From positions 1 to 64,000 of the forward strand of contig NC_013856.1 in assembly GCF_000010725.1 (NCBI RefSeq): a stretch of 64,000 bases of DNA, in the 5' to 3' direction. The notes beneath the pieces are model-generated. The model ran no database searches and was not told the origin of the DNA. It saw nothing but the letters and a program-made list of their open reading frames with translations. The stretch is from Azospirillum sp. B510. GTDB lineage: Bacteria > Pseudomonadota > Alphaproteobacteria > Azospirillales > Azospirillaceae. This document shows, piece after piece, positions 31,726 to 40,077 of the stretch (the stretch's first letter is position 1; each line of letters opens with the position of its first letter). The position numbers were made by a program, and so were the translations under genes.

Positions 31726-32619
31726 ATGGAGCTGCGTGTTCTTCGGTCATTCGTCACTCTGGCGGAAGAACTGCATTTCGGCCGGGCATCCGAACGTCTC
31801 GGCATCGTGCAGCCGGCGTTGAGCATGCAGATCAAGGCGCTGGAACAGGAACTCGGCGTCCAGCTCTTCATCCGGGACCGGCACCGGGTGGAGCTGAGCC
31901 CGTCCGGCCAGCTCTTTCTCTCCGGCGCCCGCGCCACGCTGGATCAGGCGCAGCGCGCCGTCCAGCAGGTCCAGGCGAGCGAGCGCGGCGAGATCGGCCG
32001 GTTGCGCATCGGCTTCATCTCCTCGGTCCTGCCCTGGTACATGCCGGCGCTGCTCCGCCGCCTGCACGCGCTCTATCCCAGGATCGAGCTGGATTTGAAG
32101 GACATGCCGACCCCGGACCAGATCCGCGGGTTGAGGGAAAAACGCATCGATTTCGGGTTCCTGCGGCTGCCCATCGACGAGAAGGCGGTGGAATGCCGGG
32201 AGGTCCTGTCGGAATCCTTCATCGTCGCCTTTCCGCAGGAACATCCGCTCACCCGGCTGGCGGAAATCGCGCCGGCCGACCTGAGCGGCCAGCCCTGTTT
32301 CCTTTTGGCGCGGCGTTTCGCCCCAGGCTTCTGCGACGAGCTGATGCTGGCCCTGACCAGGCAGGGCCTGATCCCCAATATCGAGCGCGAGCTGGGGGAG
32401 TTCACCACCATGCTGGCGCTGGTCGGCGCCGGGATGGGCATCGGCATCCTGCCGAAGCTGGCCATGCCCTCCTGTCCGCCCGGCGTCGCCGTCCGGCCGC
32501 TGCGGCTTCCCGGCACGCTGTCGCGGGTGGGGCTGGCCTGGAGCGACCTGACGCCGGCATTGAACCGGACCTTCCATCGCGAGGCGCTGGCCGTCGCAGC
32601 GGAAGGGCAGGGCGGGTGA
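31726..32619 (+). CDS. LysR-family regulator of the idonate/ketogluconate operon
   Basis: The 297-residue protein has a LysR HTH at residues 1-60 ('LRVLRSFVTLAEELHFGRAS' and 'ERLGIVQPALSMQIKALEQE') and an effector domain ('RLRIGFISSVLPWYMPALLR', 'IDFGFLRLPIDEKAVECREV', 'MLALVGAGMGIGILPKLAMP'). The ATG at 31726 has GGGAGGGGGA just upstream; the longer frame from 31642 is AT-rich and runs through the palindrome. Being divergent from idnO it probably activates that operon with a sugar acid as coinducer. Confidence 0.9.
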   Translation: MELRVLRSFVTLAEELHFGRASERLGIVQPALSMQIKALEQELGVQLFIRDRHRVELSPSGQLFLSGARATLDQAQRAVQQVQASERGEIGRLRIGFISSVLPWYMPALLRRLHALYPRIELDLKDMPTPDQIRGLREKRIDFGFLRLPIDEKAVECREVLSESFIVAFPQEHPLTRLAEIAPADLSGQPCFLLARRFAPGFCDELMLALTRQGLIPNIERELGEFTTMLALVGAGMGIGILPKLAMPSCPPGVAVRPLRLPGTLSRVGLAWSDLTPALNRTFHREALAVAAEGQGG

Positions 32620-32768
32620 GGGGAGCCGCGAGGGTATCTGGGCGCGCGACTACGGCAGGGTCATCGCATTTCCCTCCCTTTTCCGGAACGGGAGAGGGCG
32701 ATCATTGCCGGCGTGATGGAGGGGGAGGGGGTGCGGATGATCCGCGCGCCCCTCCGCCGTCCGGCCGC

Positions 32769-33959
32769 CTATTTGGCGACGGTGCTGTCCGACACCTTCA
32801 CCGCCGCCGCCGGTGCCGCCGCCGCCGGCTTGGCGAGATCCTGGCGCAGATCGCTCGGCTTCAACGGCTCGCCCTTGCGCCAGGAGATGCGGTAATAGAG
32901 GCTGGCCACCTCGGGATAGGTTTCGAAATTGTCCAGGTTGGCGCGGGCCTTGGCCTGGTTCCGCTGGGCGCACACCACGTCGCCGCGCTCCGTGCAGAGT
33001 TCGGCGCGCAGCGACGGCACCAGGGCGCTGGTCGGATCCCAATATTCGGCGTCGTCGAGGGCGGCGATGGCTTGGTCGTAGCGGCCCATCCCCATGAAGG
33101 CGCCGGCGCGGATCAGGTCGCCCGCGGCCAGGATCGTGTAGGCGCGCTGATAGCGGGCGGCCTCCATCGCCGGCTTCAGATAGGTCTCCACCGCCTTCTC
33201 GTCATCCTTCACCAGCATGACGAAGGCGCGGTTGAGGCGGGGGAACAGCAGGGTCGGGTCGGTCTGGTCGGCCTCCTCGAACAGGCGGGCGGCCTCCTCC
33301 GGCTTGTCCTTGTGCAGGGCGACGATGCCGGCCATGTTGAGGATGCTGGCCCGCTCCCGGTAATAGCTCTTGGAGGCGTAGGCCTTCAGCTCGCGCCCGA
33401 TCAACTCGTCCACCGGCGTGTAGTCGTGCTGACGGTCGGCGTCCTGGAGGGTGTAGACCAGGGTGACGTAGGGGGCCAGATGCTCCATCACCTGCGAGGC
33501 GGCGCGGCCCATCATGTCGGGCAGCGATTCATTGTCCTTGCGCTTGACGATGACGGGGAAGGGCGGCTCGTCCGGGTCGCGCACCATGGCGACGAGCTGG
33601 AGCTTGCCCTCCTTCTCGTCCTTGGCGAAGCTGCCGTTCACGGTGGCCGTCTTCATGCCGAAGGTGTGCTGCACGGCGGCGGTCATGTCCTCCAGCTTCA
33701 GCGTCTTGGCCAGCACCGCCCCCATGGTCTTGGCCTTGGTCGAGCGCACGCTGGGGCTGCCGTAATAGGACTTGGTGTCGCCGATCTCCTGCATCTTGGC
33801 GATGAACATGTCCTCGATGACGTCGCCCTTGGCCGTGCCCTTCGACAGCTCGTCGGGCATGTAAAGGCTGACGCTGACGCTGTCGGCATGCAGGACGGCA
33901 TCGGTCGAGATGATGCCGAAGGCGGCCATGAAGGCGACCGCGAGAGAAATGGGATCCAT
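32769..33959 (-). CDS. Membrane-anchored TPR protein, paralogue A, last gene of the pLGIC-1 operon
   Basis: The 396-residue protein has one N-terminal membrane helix (about residues 4-22, no clear cleavage site), a soluble domain of about 150 residues with 'EDMFIAKMQEIGDTKSYYGS', and tetratricopeptide-like repeats from about residue 190 to 350 ('ILNMAGIVALHKDKPEEAAR', 'AYTILAAGDLIRAGAFMGMG', 'YDQAIAALDDAEYWDPTSAL'). The tail is Ala/Pro/Lys-rich. It is clearly paralogous to the TPR protein at 58633-59721 in membrane segment, 'EMQEI' region and repeat layout. Both sit in operons with a pLGIC-like gene, so the TPR protein may be a scaffold or partner for the channel. It follows the MscS gene by 69 bp. 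Confidence 0.75.
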   Translation of the reverse strand: MDPISLAVAFMAAFGIISTDAVLHADSVSVSLYMPDELSKGTAKGDVIEDMFIAKMQEIGDTKSYYGSPSVRSTKAKTMGAVLAKTLKLEDMTAAVQHTFGMKTATVNGSFAKDEKEGKLQLVAMVRDPDEPPFPVIVKRKDNESLPDMMGRAASQVMEHLAPYVTLVYTLQDADRQHDYTPVDELIGRELKAYASKSYYRERASILNMAGIVALHKDKPEEAARLFEEADQTDPTLLFPRLNRAFVMLVKDDEKAVETYLKPAMEAARYQRAYTILAAGDLIRAGAFMGMGRYDQAIAALDDAEYWDPTSALVPSLRAELCTERGDVVCAQRNQAKARANLDNFETYPEVASLYYRISWRKGEPLKPSDLRQDLAKPAAAAPAAAVKVSDSTVAK

Positions 33960-34028
33960 GGTGTCACCTCTTCCTGACGTTCTGGTTGGTTGGAGCGTTC
34001 TGGTTGGAGTGGGCTGGTGTGGTCGTGG

Positions 34029-35546
34029 TCACCCGGCGTTCGCCGCCGGGCCCATGGTTGAGACGGGGCTGGAGACGGGGTTGGGGTTGGGGTTGGGGCG
34101 GGCGGTGGTGGCGGGAAACAGCTGGCGCATCTGGCGCAGGGTGTCGGCCACCCGCTCCTCCTCCTCGCCGGCGCGGTTGGGGGAGGCGGCGACGAGGTTG
34201 CGCGCCACCCGTTCCATGGCGTCGGGGTTGCCGCCGAACAGCGCCTGAAGGGCTTCGGAGCCGAATTCGCAGAGCAGGACCGGCGTGCGGCAGCGCACCG
34301 TGCTGCCATGGGCCTCGCCGCGCAGGATGGCGGGGTCGAACAGGTCGCCGGGGCGGAGCGTGGCCGGCAGCGGATCGCGCACCGACCGCCGCCCGGCATC
34401 GGCCGACAGCAGCCCCTCCAGCACGAGATGCAGCGAGGTTCCGGCCTCTCCCGCCTGGATCGCCACCTGTCCGGCCGGTCTCTCGCGCAGCGCCGCATGG
34501 CGGGCCAGCAGGCGCAGCGGCGCCTCGCCCACCCCGCGGAACAGGGCGGTGGCGCCGAGCAGGGCGACCAGACCGGCGCCGTCGGGGCCGGCGGCCCTGG
34601 TCCGGGCGGCGGTGCCGTCACTGGCGGATGCGCCCTCCGTCAGCACGGTCGCCGTCTCCAGCCCGGCGAAGGCCAGATGGGTCAGCACCGTTTGCAGGAT
34701 CATCGGCGCGGCGTTGGCGAGGTGGCGCCATTCCGCCTTGTAGAAGATGGCGTATTCGATTCCCTCCAGCCGGATCGCCTTCACCTCGACCCAGGGCACC
34801 GGGGTGTCGGGGCCGGCGAGGCCGGTCATCGCCTCCAGCGCCGCCGCCTGGAGGATGCGGGTGGCGCGGGCCAGCGGCACGCGGGCATCCAGCGTCAGGG
34901 TGACGAAGCGGAAGCTGTTGGCCTCCGGCTGGCTGAAATTGGTGATGGTGAAGGCGCTGAACTTGCTGTTGGGGAAGATCACCAGATCGCCCATGAAGTC
35001 GCGCACGCGGGTGGTGCGCCAGCTGATCTCCAGCACCTGGCCGCTGATCTTGGCGTCGCCCGAGCGGTGGATCTGGATATATTCGCCGATGCGGATGGCG
35101 CGGTCGATGTTGAGCGCGATGCCGGCGAAGACGTCCTGCAACAGCTCGCGCAGCGCCATGCCGAGCACGAGGCCGGCGACGCCGGACGCCGCCCACAGCA
35201 CCGTCAGATCCTGTTCGAAGACGATGCCGGCGCAGGCGGAGACGGCGATGCCGAAGATCACCAGGCCGGAGATCTGGCTGAGCAGCTTCGGCACCGGCGA
35301 TCCGGTGGCCGACGCGACGAGGCCGTCGAAGATCACATATTGGACGATGCGCTGGACCAGCACCGCCAGCGACAGGAAGGCGGCGACGCCCAGCACGTAT
35401 TTCAGCACGCGCCGGGTGCTGTCCATCGCCGCCAGCCCGAAGCCCTGGAAGCTGTCGCCCCCGAGATAGAAGCCGAACAGCACCACCATCGTGATCAGGA
35501 ACGGCGCGGTCAGCTTGCCGGCCGCGAGGCGCAATCCCTCTTTCAT
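34029..35546 (-). CDS. MscS-type mechanosensitive channel with a degenerate cyclic-nucleotide-binding domain
   Basis: The 505-residue protein has about four hydrophobic helices in residues 8-150, then the MscS pore helix and beta domain 'VLWAASGVAGLVLGMALREL' / 'QDVFAGIALNIDRAIRIGEY' (about 120-165), the hallmark 'GDLVIFPNSKFSAFTITNFS' and a C-terminal alpha/beta part. A cNMP-like fold covers about residues 320-430 ('LHLVLEGLLSADAG'), but the phosphate-binding cassette (normally F-G-E-x-A-L and R-T-A) reads DLFDPAIL and HGSTVRC, so the key Glu and Arg are missing and nucleotide binding is doubtful. The ATG at 35546 follows the MCP stop by 32 bp. It probably acts as a gated channel in the inner membrane. 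Confidence 0.85.
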   Translation of the reverse strand: MKEGLRLAAGKLTAPFLITMVVLFGFYLGGDSFQGFGLAAMDSTRRVLKYVLGVAAFLSLAVLVQRIVQYVIFDGLVASATGSPVPKLLSQISGLVIFGIAVSACAGIVFEQDLTVLWAASGVAGLVLGMALRELLQDVFAGIALNIDRAIRIGEYIQIHRSGDAKISGQVLEISWRTTRVRDFMGDLVIFPNSKFSAFTITNFSQPEANSFRFVTLTLDARVPLARATRILQAAALEAMTGLAGPDTPVPWVEVKAIRLEGIEYAIFYKAEWRHLANAAPMILQTVLTHLAFAGLETATVLTEGASASDGTAARTRAAGPDGAGLVALLGATALFRGVGEAPLRLLARHAALRERPAGQVAIQAGEAGTSLHLVLEGLLSADAGRRSVRDPLPATLRPGDLFDPAILRGEAHGSTVRCRTPVLLCEFGSEALQALFGGNPDAMERVARNLVAASPNRAGEEEERVADTLRQMRQLFPATTARPNPNPNPVSSPVSTMGPAANAG

Positions 35547-35578
35547 GACGCTTTCCCCATGGCTCGGGCGTCGCCTTC

Positions 35579-37528
35579 TCACGCGGTGCGGATGCGGGCG
35601 GTTTCGGTTTGCAGGCGCTGGGCCATGTCGGTCAGCGCCGCCATGGTGGCGGAGATCTCCTCCGCCGCCCCGGCGGTCGCCTGCCCGGTCATGGAGAGCT
35701 GCTCGACCCGGTCCTTCAGCAGGCTGGCCATCGCGTTCTGCTCGTCGATGGCGGCGGCGATGGACTGGGCGGTGCTGCCGCTGTCGCGCGATGCCTGGAC
35801 GATGCGGCCGATCGCCTCCGCCGCCTCGCCGGCGGCGTGCACGCCGGTCTCGACCCCGGCCGCCGCCTCGCGCACCAAGGTGCCGATGTCGCGGGTGGCG
35901 GCGGTGACATCCTCGGCCAGCGAGGAGATCTTGGCGGCGATCAGGCCGAAGCCGCGGCCGCTCTCCCCCGCCCGCACCGCTTCGAGCCCGGCGTTCAGCG
36001 CCAGCACATAGGTCTTGTCGGCGATGCCGGCGATCAGCGTGCTGATCCGCTCGATCCCCGCCGTCCGCTCGGCGATGCCGTCCACCGCCCGGCTGAGCGA
36101 GACCAGCGTGCGCTGGCCGTCCTCGGCGAGCTCCGCCGTGCCGCGCGCCAGTGCGCTGCCGCGCTCGGCGTTGCGGGCGATCTCGCCGATGGCGGCGGCG
36201 GTCTGTTCGATGGCGCCCGACACGTCGGTCAGCGTCACCATCTGGCCGGCGGCCTGGCGCGACACGTCGATGGCCGCCGCGGCCGTTTCCGACGCCGAGG
36301 TCGCGACCTGCTCGGTGGAGCCGTTGACCGCGCGCAGCACGGCGGCGAGCTGGGCGACCGCGCTGTTCAGGTTGTTCTTGATCGCGGCGAAGTCGCCCTG
36401 GTGGGCGCCGTCGATGGTCCGGGTGACGTCGCCCTGGGCCAGCGCCCCGGCGAAGCCGGAGATCTCGTCGAGCAGCAGGGCCAGCGCGTCGATGCTGCGG
36501 TTGACGTTGCCCTTCAGGGCGCGCAGGTCGCCCTCATAGGCCCCGGCCATGCGGCCGCGGATGTCGCCCGACGACAGTTTGGCCATCACCGCCGCCACCT
36601 CGAACAGCGGGGTGGTCAGCACCTCCACCAGTTCGTTGGCGCCGCGCACCAGCACGGCGAACTCGCCGGCATGGCGTTCCGGCTCGGCCCGGACCGACAG
36701 GGCGCCGCCGCGCGCCGCCTCGATCAGCTCGCGCAGGTCGCCGGCCACCGCCTTCAGCGTCGCGGCGATGCCGGCGGTGGCGCGCAGCATGTGGCCGATC
36801 TCGTCGCGCCGGCCGCCGTCGGACAGGGTGACGGACAGGTCGCCCCTGGCCATGCGGTCGATCACGTCGCGGGCCTGGCCGAGCGGCACGGTGATGGAGC
36901 GGATGATCATCACCCCCAGCGCCAGACCGACCAGCACGGCGCCGACCAGCAGCCCGATGGTCCGCCGGACGCTGAGGTCGTAGAGCGCGTCGTTCTCCTG
37001 GTAGACCGACTTGGCGACCGTCAGCTGAAGCTCGATCAGCGCCGACATCGCGTCGGACACCGGCTCGATCGCCGGATAGAGATCGTTGATCACGAAGCGG
37101 TCGAGCTGGTCGGAGCGGCCCGAGGCGAGAATGCTGCGCAGCCGGTCGGCGGCGCGGTCGGCGCTCGCCATCAGCGGTTCGGCCTTCGCCACCAGCGCCT
37201 TTTCCTCGTCGACCAGATATGTCGCCAGATAGGCGCGCCACTTGTCGCGGATGCCGGTGCGGGCGGCGTCGATGGCGGCCAGCGCGGTTTCGGCCGGCAC
37301 GTTGCCGTTGCGCGCCTTGTGCGCCATGTCGACGATGTTGACGGCGTAGAGGTCGGCGATGACCTTCAGGTCGCGCAGCGGGACGACGCGGTCATTGTAC
37401 ACCGTGTCGAGCGCGTCGTTGCCCATCTTCATGCCATGCAGGCCGATCAGGCCGATGATGGCGGTGAAGGCATTGAGGACGACCACCAGGACCGCCAGCT
37501 TCTTGCCGATTTTCAGGTTCTTGAACAT
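35579..37528 (-). CDS. Methyl-accepting chemotaxis protein with poly-HAMP neck and non-canonical signalling tip
   Basis: The 649-residue receptor has a first membrane helix (about 10-30), a four-helix-bundle periplasmic sensor (about 31-187), a second helix (about 189-209) and a HAMP domain. Three more HAMP-like units follow (about 265-400: 'AARGGALSVRAEPERHAGEF', 'AKLSSGDIRGRMAGAYEGDL', 'GALAQGDVTRTIDGAHQGDF'). The coiled-coil signalling domain ends near 649. The hairpin tip keeps LALNA and GRGF, but the usual V-V-A-x-E-V-R-x-L-A reads L-I-A-A-K-I-S-S-L-A, so the near-invariant Glu and Arg used for CheA/CheW contact are Lys and Ser. A matching set of unusual CheW-like domains is encoded directly upstream. 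No C-terminal CheR pentapeptide is evident. Confidence 0.88.
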   Translation of the reverse strand: MFKNLKIGKKLAVLVVVLNAFTAIIGLIGLHGMKMGNDALDTVYNDRVVPLRDLKVIADLYAVNIVDMAHKARNGNVPAETALAAIDAARTGIRDKWRAYLATYLVDEEKALVAKAEPLMASADRAADRLRSILASGRSDQLDRFVINDLYPAIEPVSDAMSALIELQLTVAKSVYQENDALYDLSVRRTIGLLVGAVLVGLALGVMIIRSITVPLGQARDVIDRMARGDLSVTLSDGGRRDEIGHMLRATAGIAATLKAVAGDLRELIEAARGGALSVRAEPERHAGEFAVLVRGANELVEVLTTPLFEVAAVMAKLSSGDIRGRMAGAYEGDLRALKGNVNRSIDALALLLDEISGFAGALAQGDVTRTIDGAHQGDFAAIKNNLNSAVAQLAAVLRAVNGSTEQVATSASETAAAAIDVSRQAAGQMVTLTDVSGAIEQTAAAIGEIARNAERGSALARGTAELAEDGQRTLVSLSRAVDGIAERTAGIERISTLIAGIADKTYVLALNAGLEAVRAGESGRGFGLIAAKISSLAEDVTAATRDIGTLVREAAAGVETGVHAAGEAAEAIGRIVQASRDSGSTAQSIAAAIDEQNAMASLLKDRVEQLSMTGQATAGAAEEISATMAALTDMAQRLQTETARIRTA

Positions 37529-37556
37529 TGCGCCGGGGTACTCCTGCGGGGTCCGC

Positions 37557-38984
37557 TCAACGGATCGACAGCCAGCCGGCGAAGGACGCCCGCATGGCTT
37601 CACGGATGGTGTGTTGGGAATCTCGGGAATTCTGGGAATCCGGCCGCCAGGGACGGTCCCTTGCTTCCAGCCGCCAGGGGCGGTTGAAGGCGTCCGGCCG
37701 CAGCAGGCAGTCCAGGGCCGGGCTTTCCGCTGTTGACGGATGCGACGGACGCACCGCCCCGATTAGCGGCGCCAGCGGTCGGGGCAGCGGCGGTACCGGG
37801 CACCAGCCGCTGGCGCCGCTGGCGCCGATCCGCCGCGACAGCAGGGCGACGGGGCGGCGGCCATCGCGTTTCAGCACCACGCAGCCGGAAGGGGCGGACG
37901 GTCCGCCGAGGGCGGCGTCGATGTCGAAGGCGGCGACCGATCCGGGGAGGCGGGTCGGGTTCAGATCCCGCGGCTCCGGCCTCTCCCTCACCTCCAGCAC
38001 CAGGGTGGCGGGGGCGACCAGGGTCAGCGGCCCGGCGGCGATCGCGACATGGCTATGGCCCGCCGAGGGCAGCGCCAGAGGGCGAACGGGCGGGCGGACG
38101 GACGGGCGGGCGGGATGCCCCGCCGCCTCCGCCGGCCAGTCCATCGGCCAGTCCATCGGCAGAATGCCGCCGGCCGAGGGGCGGATGATCTGGATCGGAT
38201 GGCCGTAGCCGTCATCTCCGGCCCGCCACCACAGGGAGGCGCCGCCATCGGTGGCGACGGCGGTCAGCTCCGGCCGGGGCAGGCTGCGCAGGCCGAACAG
38301 CTCGGCGACTGTCAGGGCGATGTCACCCTCGGGGGTGCGCAGGCGCACGGCCCAGCCTTCCTCCTCCGGTCCCGCTTCGCCACCGGTCCAACCGGCCAGC
38401 GAGTGGGCGGGCAACAGATCGTCGTCCAGCGCCACCACCCGCCGGTGCCGGGGGGAGGCGCCATGGGCGGTCAGGAGTGACCCCGGACGACCGACGCTGT
38501 CGACCAGCGTCGCCGGAATGGCGAGGCGCCGTCCGCCGCTGCCGACCATCAGGACGTCGAGCGTGTCGGCCGCGCCATCGGTGAGGGCGGGGAGCGGCTG
38601 AGCCGGGGCCGCCGCCGGGGCCAGCCCGCCGGTCAGCGTGTCGGGGTCGATGTCCAGGGGGCCGGCGCCGGTCCCGCCCTGGTCGGGTTCACCCTCATCG
38701 GTCCCGCTCTCGTCCGGTCTGATCCGTTTCACCCGCAGCGACAGCGGCCCGGCCGCGCCGTCGAAGCGCAGGCTCCAGCGGCCGGAGCCCGGCTCCCCGC
38801 CATTCAGCGCGCACAGGTCGATCTGGGCGGCGGCCACGCCCTGGCTGAAGACCACCCCTTCATAGCCGGGCGGGGCGAAGGCCATCGGTGCGGCGGGAAC
38901 CGCCAGATCGACGGAGACCAGGCGGTCGGCCGGCAGCAGGCAGCGGCGCCCGGCGACGAGAACCGTCACGCTCGCCTCCGCCAT
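37557..38984 (-). CDS. Protein with three divergent CheW-like domains
   Basis: The 475-residue soluble protein contains three similar segments, each with a CheW-like beta pattern. Domain 1 is about residues 4-90 ('VTVLVAGRRCLLPADRLVSV', 'GVVFSQGVAAAQIDLCAL'), domain 2 about 140-260 ('LDVLMVGSGGRRLAIPATLV', 'LTVAELFGLRSLP'), and domain 3 about 310-400 ('HVAIAAGPLTLVAPATLVLE', 'GCVVLKRDGRRPVALLSRRI'). Pro/Gly-rich linkers separate them. The start at 38984 leaves a 4-bp gap after the pLGIC-1 stop, and the chemoreceptor follows 28 bp after its own stop. I infer that it couples the odd receptor tip to something, perhaps a channel. There is no CheA or CheY in the window. Confidence 0.65.
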   Translation of the reverse strand: MAEASVTVLVAGRRCLLPADRLVSVDLAVPAAPMAFAPPGYEGVVFSQGVAAAQIDLCALNGGEPGSGRWSLRFDGAAGPLSLRVKRIRPDESGTDEGEPDQGGTGAGPLDIDPDTLTGGLAPAAAPAQPLPALTDGAADTLDVLMVGSGGRRLAIPATLVDSVGRPGSLLTAHGASPRHRRVVALDDDLLPAHSLAGWTGGEAGPEEEGWAVRLRTPEGDIALTVAELFGLRSLPRPELTAVATDGGASLWWRAGDDGYGHPIQIIRPSAGGILPMDWPMDWPAEAAGHPARPSVRPPVRPLALPSAGHSHVAIAAGPLTLVAPATLVLEVRERPEPRDLNPTRLPGSVAAFDIDAALGGPSAPSGCVVLKRDGRRPVALLSRRIGASGASGWCPVPPLPRPLAPLIGAVRPSHPSTAESPALDCLLRPDAFNRPWRLEARDRPWRPDSQNSRDSQHTIREAMRASFAGWLSIR

Positions 38985-38988
38985 GCCG

Positions 38989-40077
38989 TCAGACGGCCGA
39001 GGCGATGGCATAGCCATTGGTCCCGATATAGCCGGCGAGGGCCGCCAGACCGAGCAGCAGGTTGGCGGCGCGGGCGAAGCGCGGGCAGCGCTTGTGGGTG
39101 AGCTGCATCAGCACCACGGCCAGCGCCGCGAGCAGGATGGCGACGAAGGTCGTGCTGACGATCACATCGGCCAGCGTGAAGGTGGAGGCGGGCGGCAGAT
39201 AGCCGTCGAGCGCGTATTTGTTGCCGACCGCCGCGAACACCGCCGCCGCGCACAGGCCGATCCGCGATCCCGCCATCGACTCGAAATCGAGGAAGAAGGT
39301 GAGCAGCGCCAACAGGAAGGCGACGCCGAAGCCGACGAACAGGCTGCACAGCAGGCGCACGCCCTGGCGCTTGACGGTGATGGTCGCGACCACCCGCGAA
39401 TAGACGCTGTCCTCCGACAGGGTCGGATCGCCATAGGAGGTGTTGTAGGTCACGTCCTGGGCCGTCAGCTCGAAGCCCTCGATGGTCCAGCCGGGAACGG
39501 TGGCGGCGGGATCGATGCGGCTGTTCTTGCTGTCGGCGACGAAGCGGATGCGGCCGGTGTCGGATTGGCCGTCCTCGATGGCGATCACCAGCTTTTGACG
39601 GTCGAAGGGGAAGTGGGCGATCTCCCAATCCTCCGCCAGCACCGTGTTGTGCTTTTCCTGCTGCCAGCGGATGCCCTTGCTGGTGTCGAGCGCCGCGAAC
39701 TTCACGCTGTCCGACTTGGCGTTCACCACCTCGACCGTCGCATGCGGGTCGTAGTCGGGATTGTCCTGGAGATACCACATCCAGAAGGAGGCGTAGAAGG
39801 ACCGCTTCGACATGTCGAAATCGAGAAGCTGGGTCACATACATGCCGACCTTGACCTCGGTCGGCCCGGCCGGCTTTTCCGCCGCCGCCGGCGGTGCGGC
39901 GGCTTCCCCGGCCATTGGAGTGGCGGCGGCGGGGGCGGGAGCGGCGGGAGGCGCGTCGGCCGCCGCCCATGACGGCGTGGCGGTCTGGGCGAGGATAAGG
40001 ATCAGCAGTCCGGCCAGCAGCGTGCCGGCCAGCCGCCGGCCCGTCAGCACCGGCCCCGTCATTCTTGATTGTGTCAC
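38989..40077 (-). CDS. Pentameric ligand-gated-ion-channel-like protein 1
   Basis: The 362-residue protein has a signal-like helix (about 14-32), an Ala/Pro linker and a Cys-loop-receptor-type ligand-binding domain (about 74-237): first strands 'TEVKVGMYVTQLLDFDMSKR', the diagnostic loop WEIAHFPFDRQ (FPFDRQ about 156-161, without flanking Cys as in bacterial members), and 'GWTIEGFELTAQDVTYNTSY'. Four membrane helices follow: M1 about 240-265, M2 271-292 ('SRIGLCAAAVFAAVGNKYAL'), M3 300-326, M4 336-360. The GTG at 40077 is chosen because GGGGGAGGAAA lies 7 bases upstream; an ATG at 40062 is the alternative. It heads a five-gene operon with CheW-like, MCP, MscS and TPR genes. The M2 sequence differs from characterised channels, so ion conduction is inferred. 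Confidence 0.8.
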   Translation of the reverse strand: MTQSRMTGPVLTGRRLAGTLLAGLLILILAQTATPSWAAADAPPAAPAPAAATPMAGEAAAPPAAAEKPAGPTEVKVGMYVTQLLDFDMSKRSFYASFWMWYLQDNPDYDPHATVEVVNAKSDSVKFAALDTSKGIRWQQEKHNTVLAEDWEIAHFPFDRQKLVIAIEDGQSDTGRIRFVADSKNSRIDPAATVPGWTIEGFELTAQDVTYNTSYGDPTLSEDSVYSRVVATITVKRQGVRLLCSLFVGFGVAFLLALLTFFLDFESMAGSRIGLCAAAVFAAVGNKYALDGYLPPASTFTLADVIVSTTFVAILLAALAVVLMQLTHKRCPRFARAANLLLGLAALAGYIGTNGYAIASAV

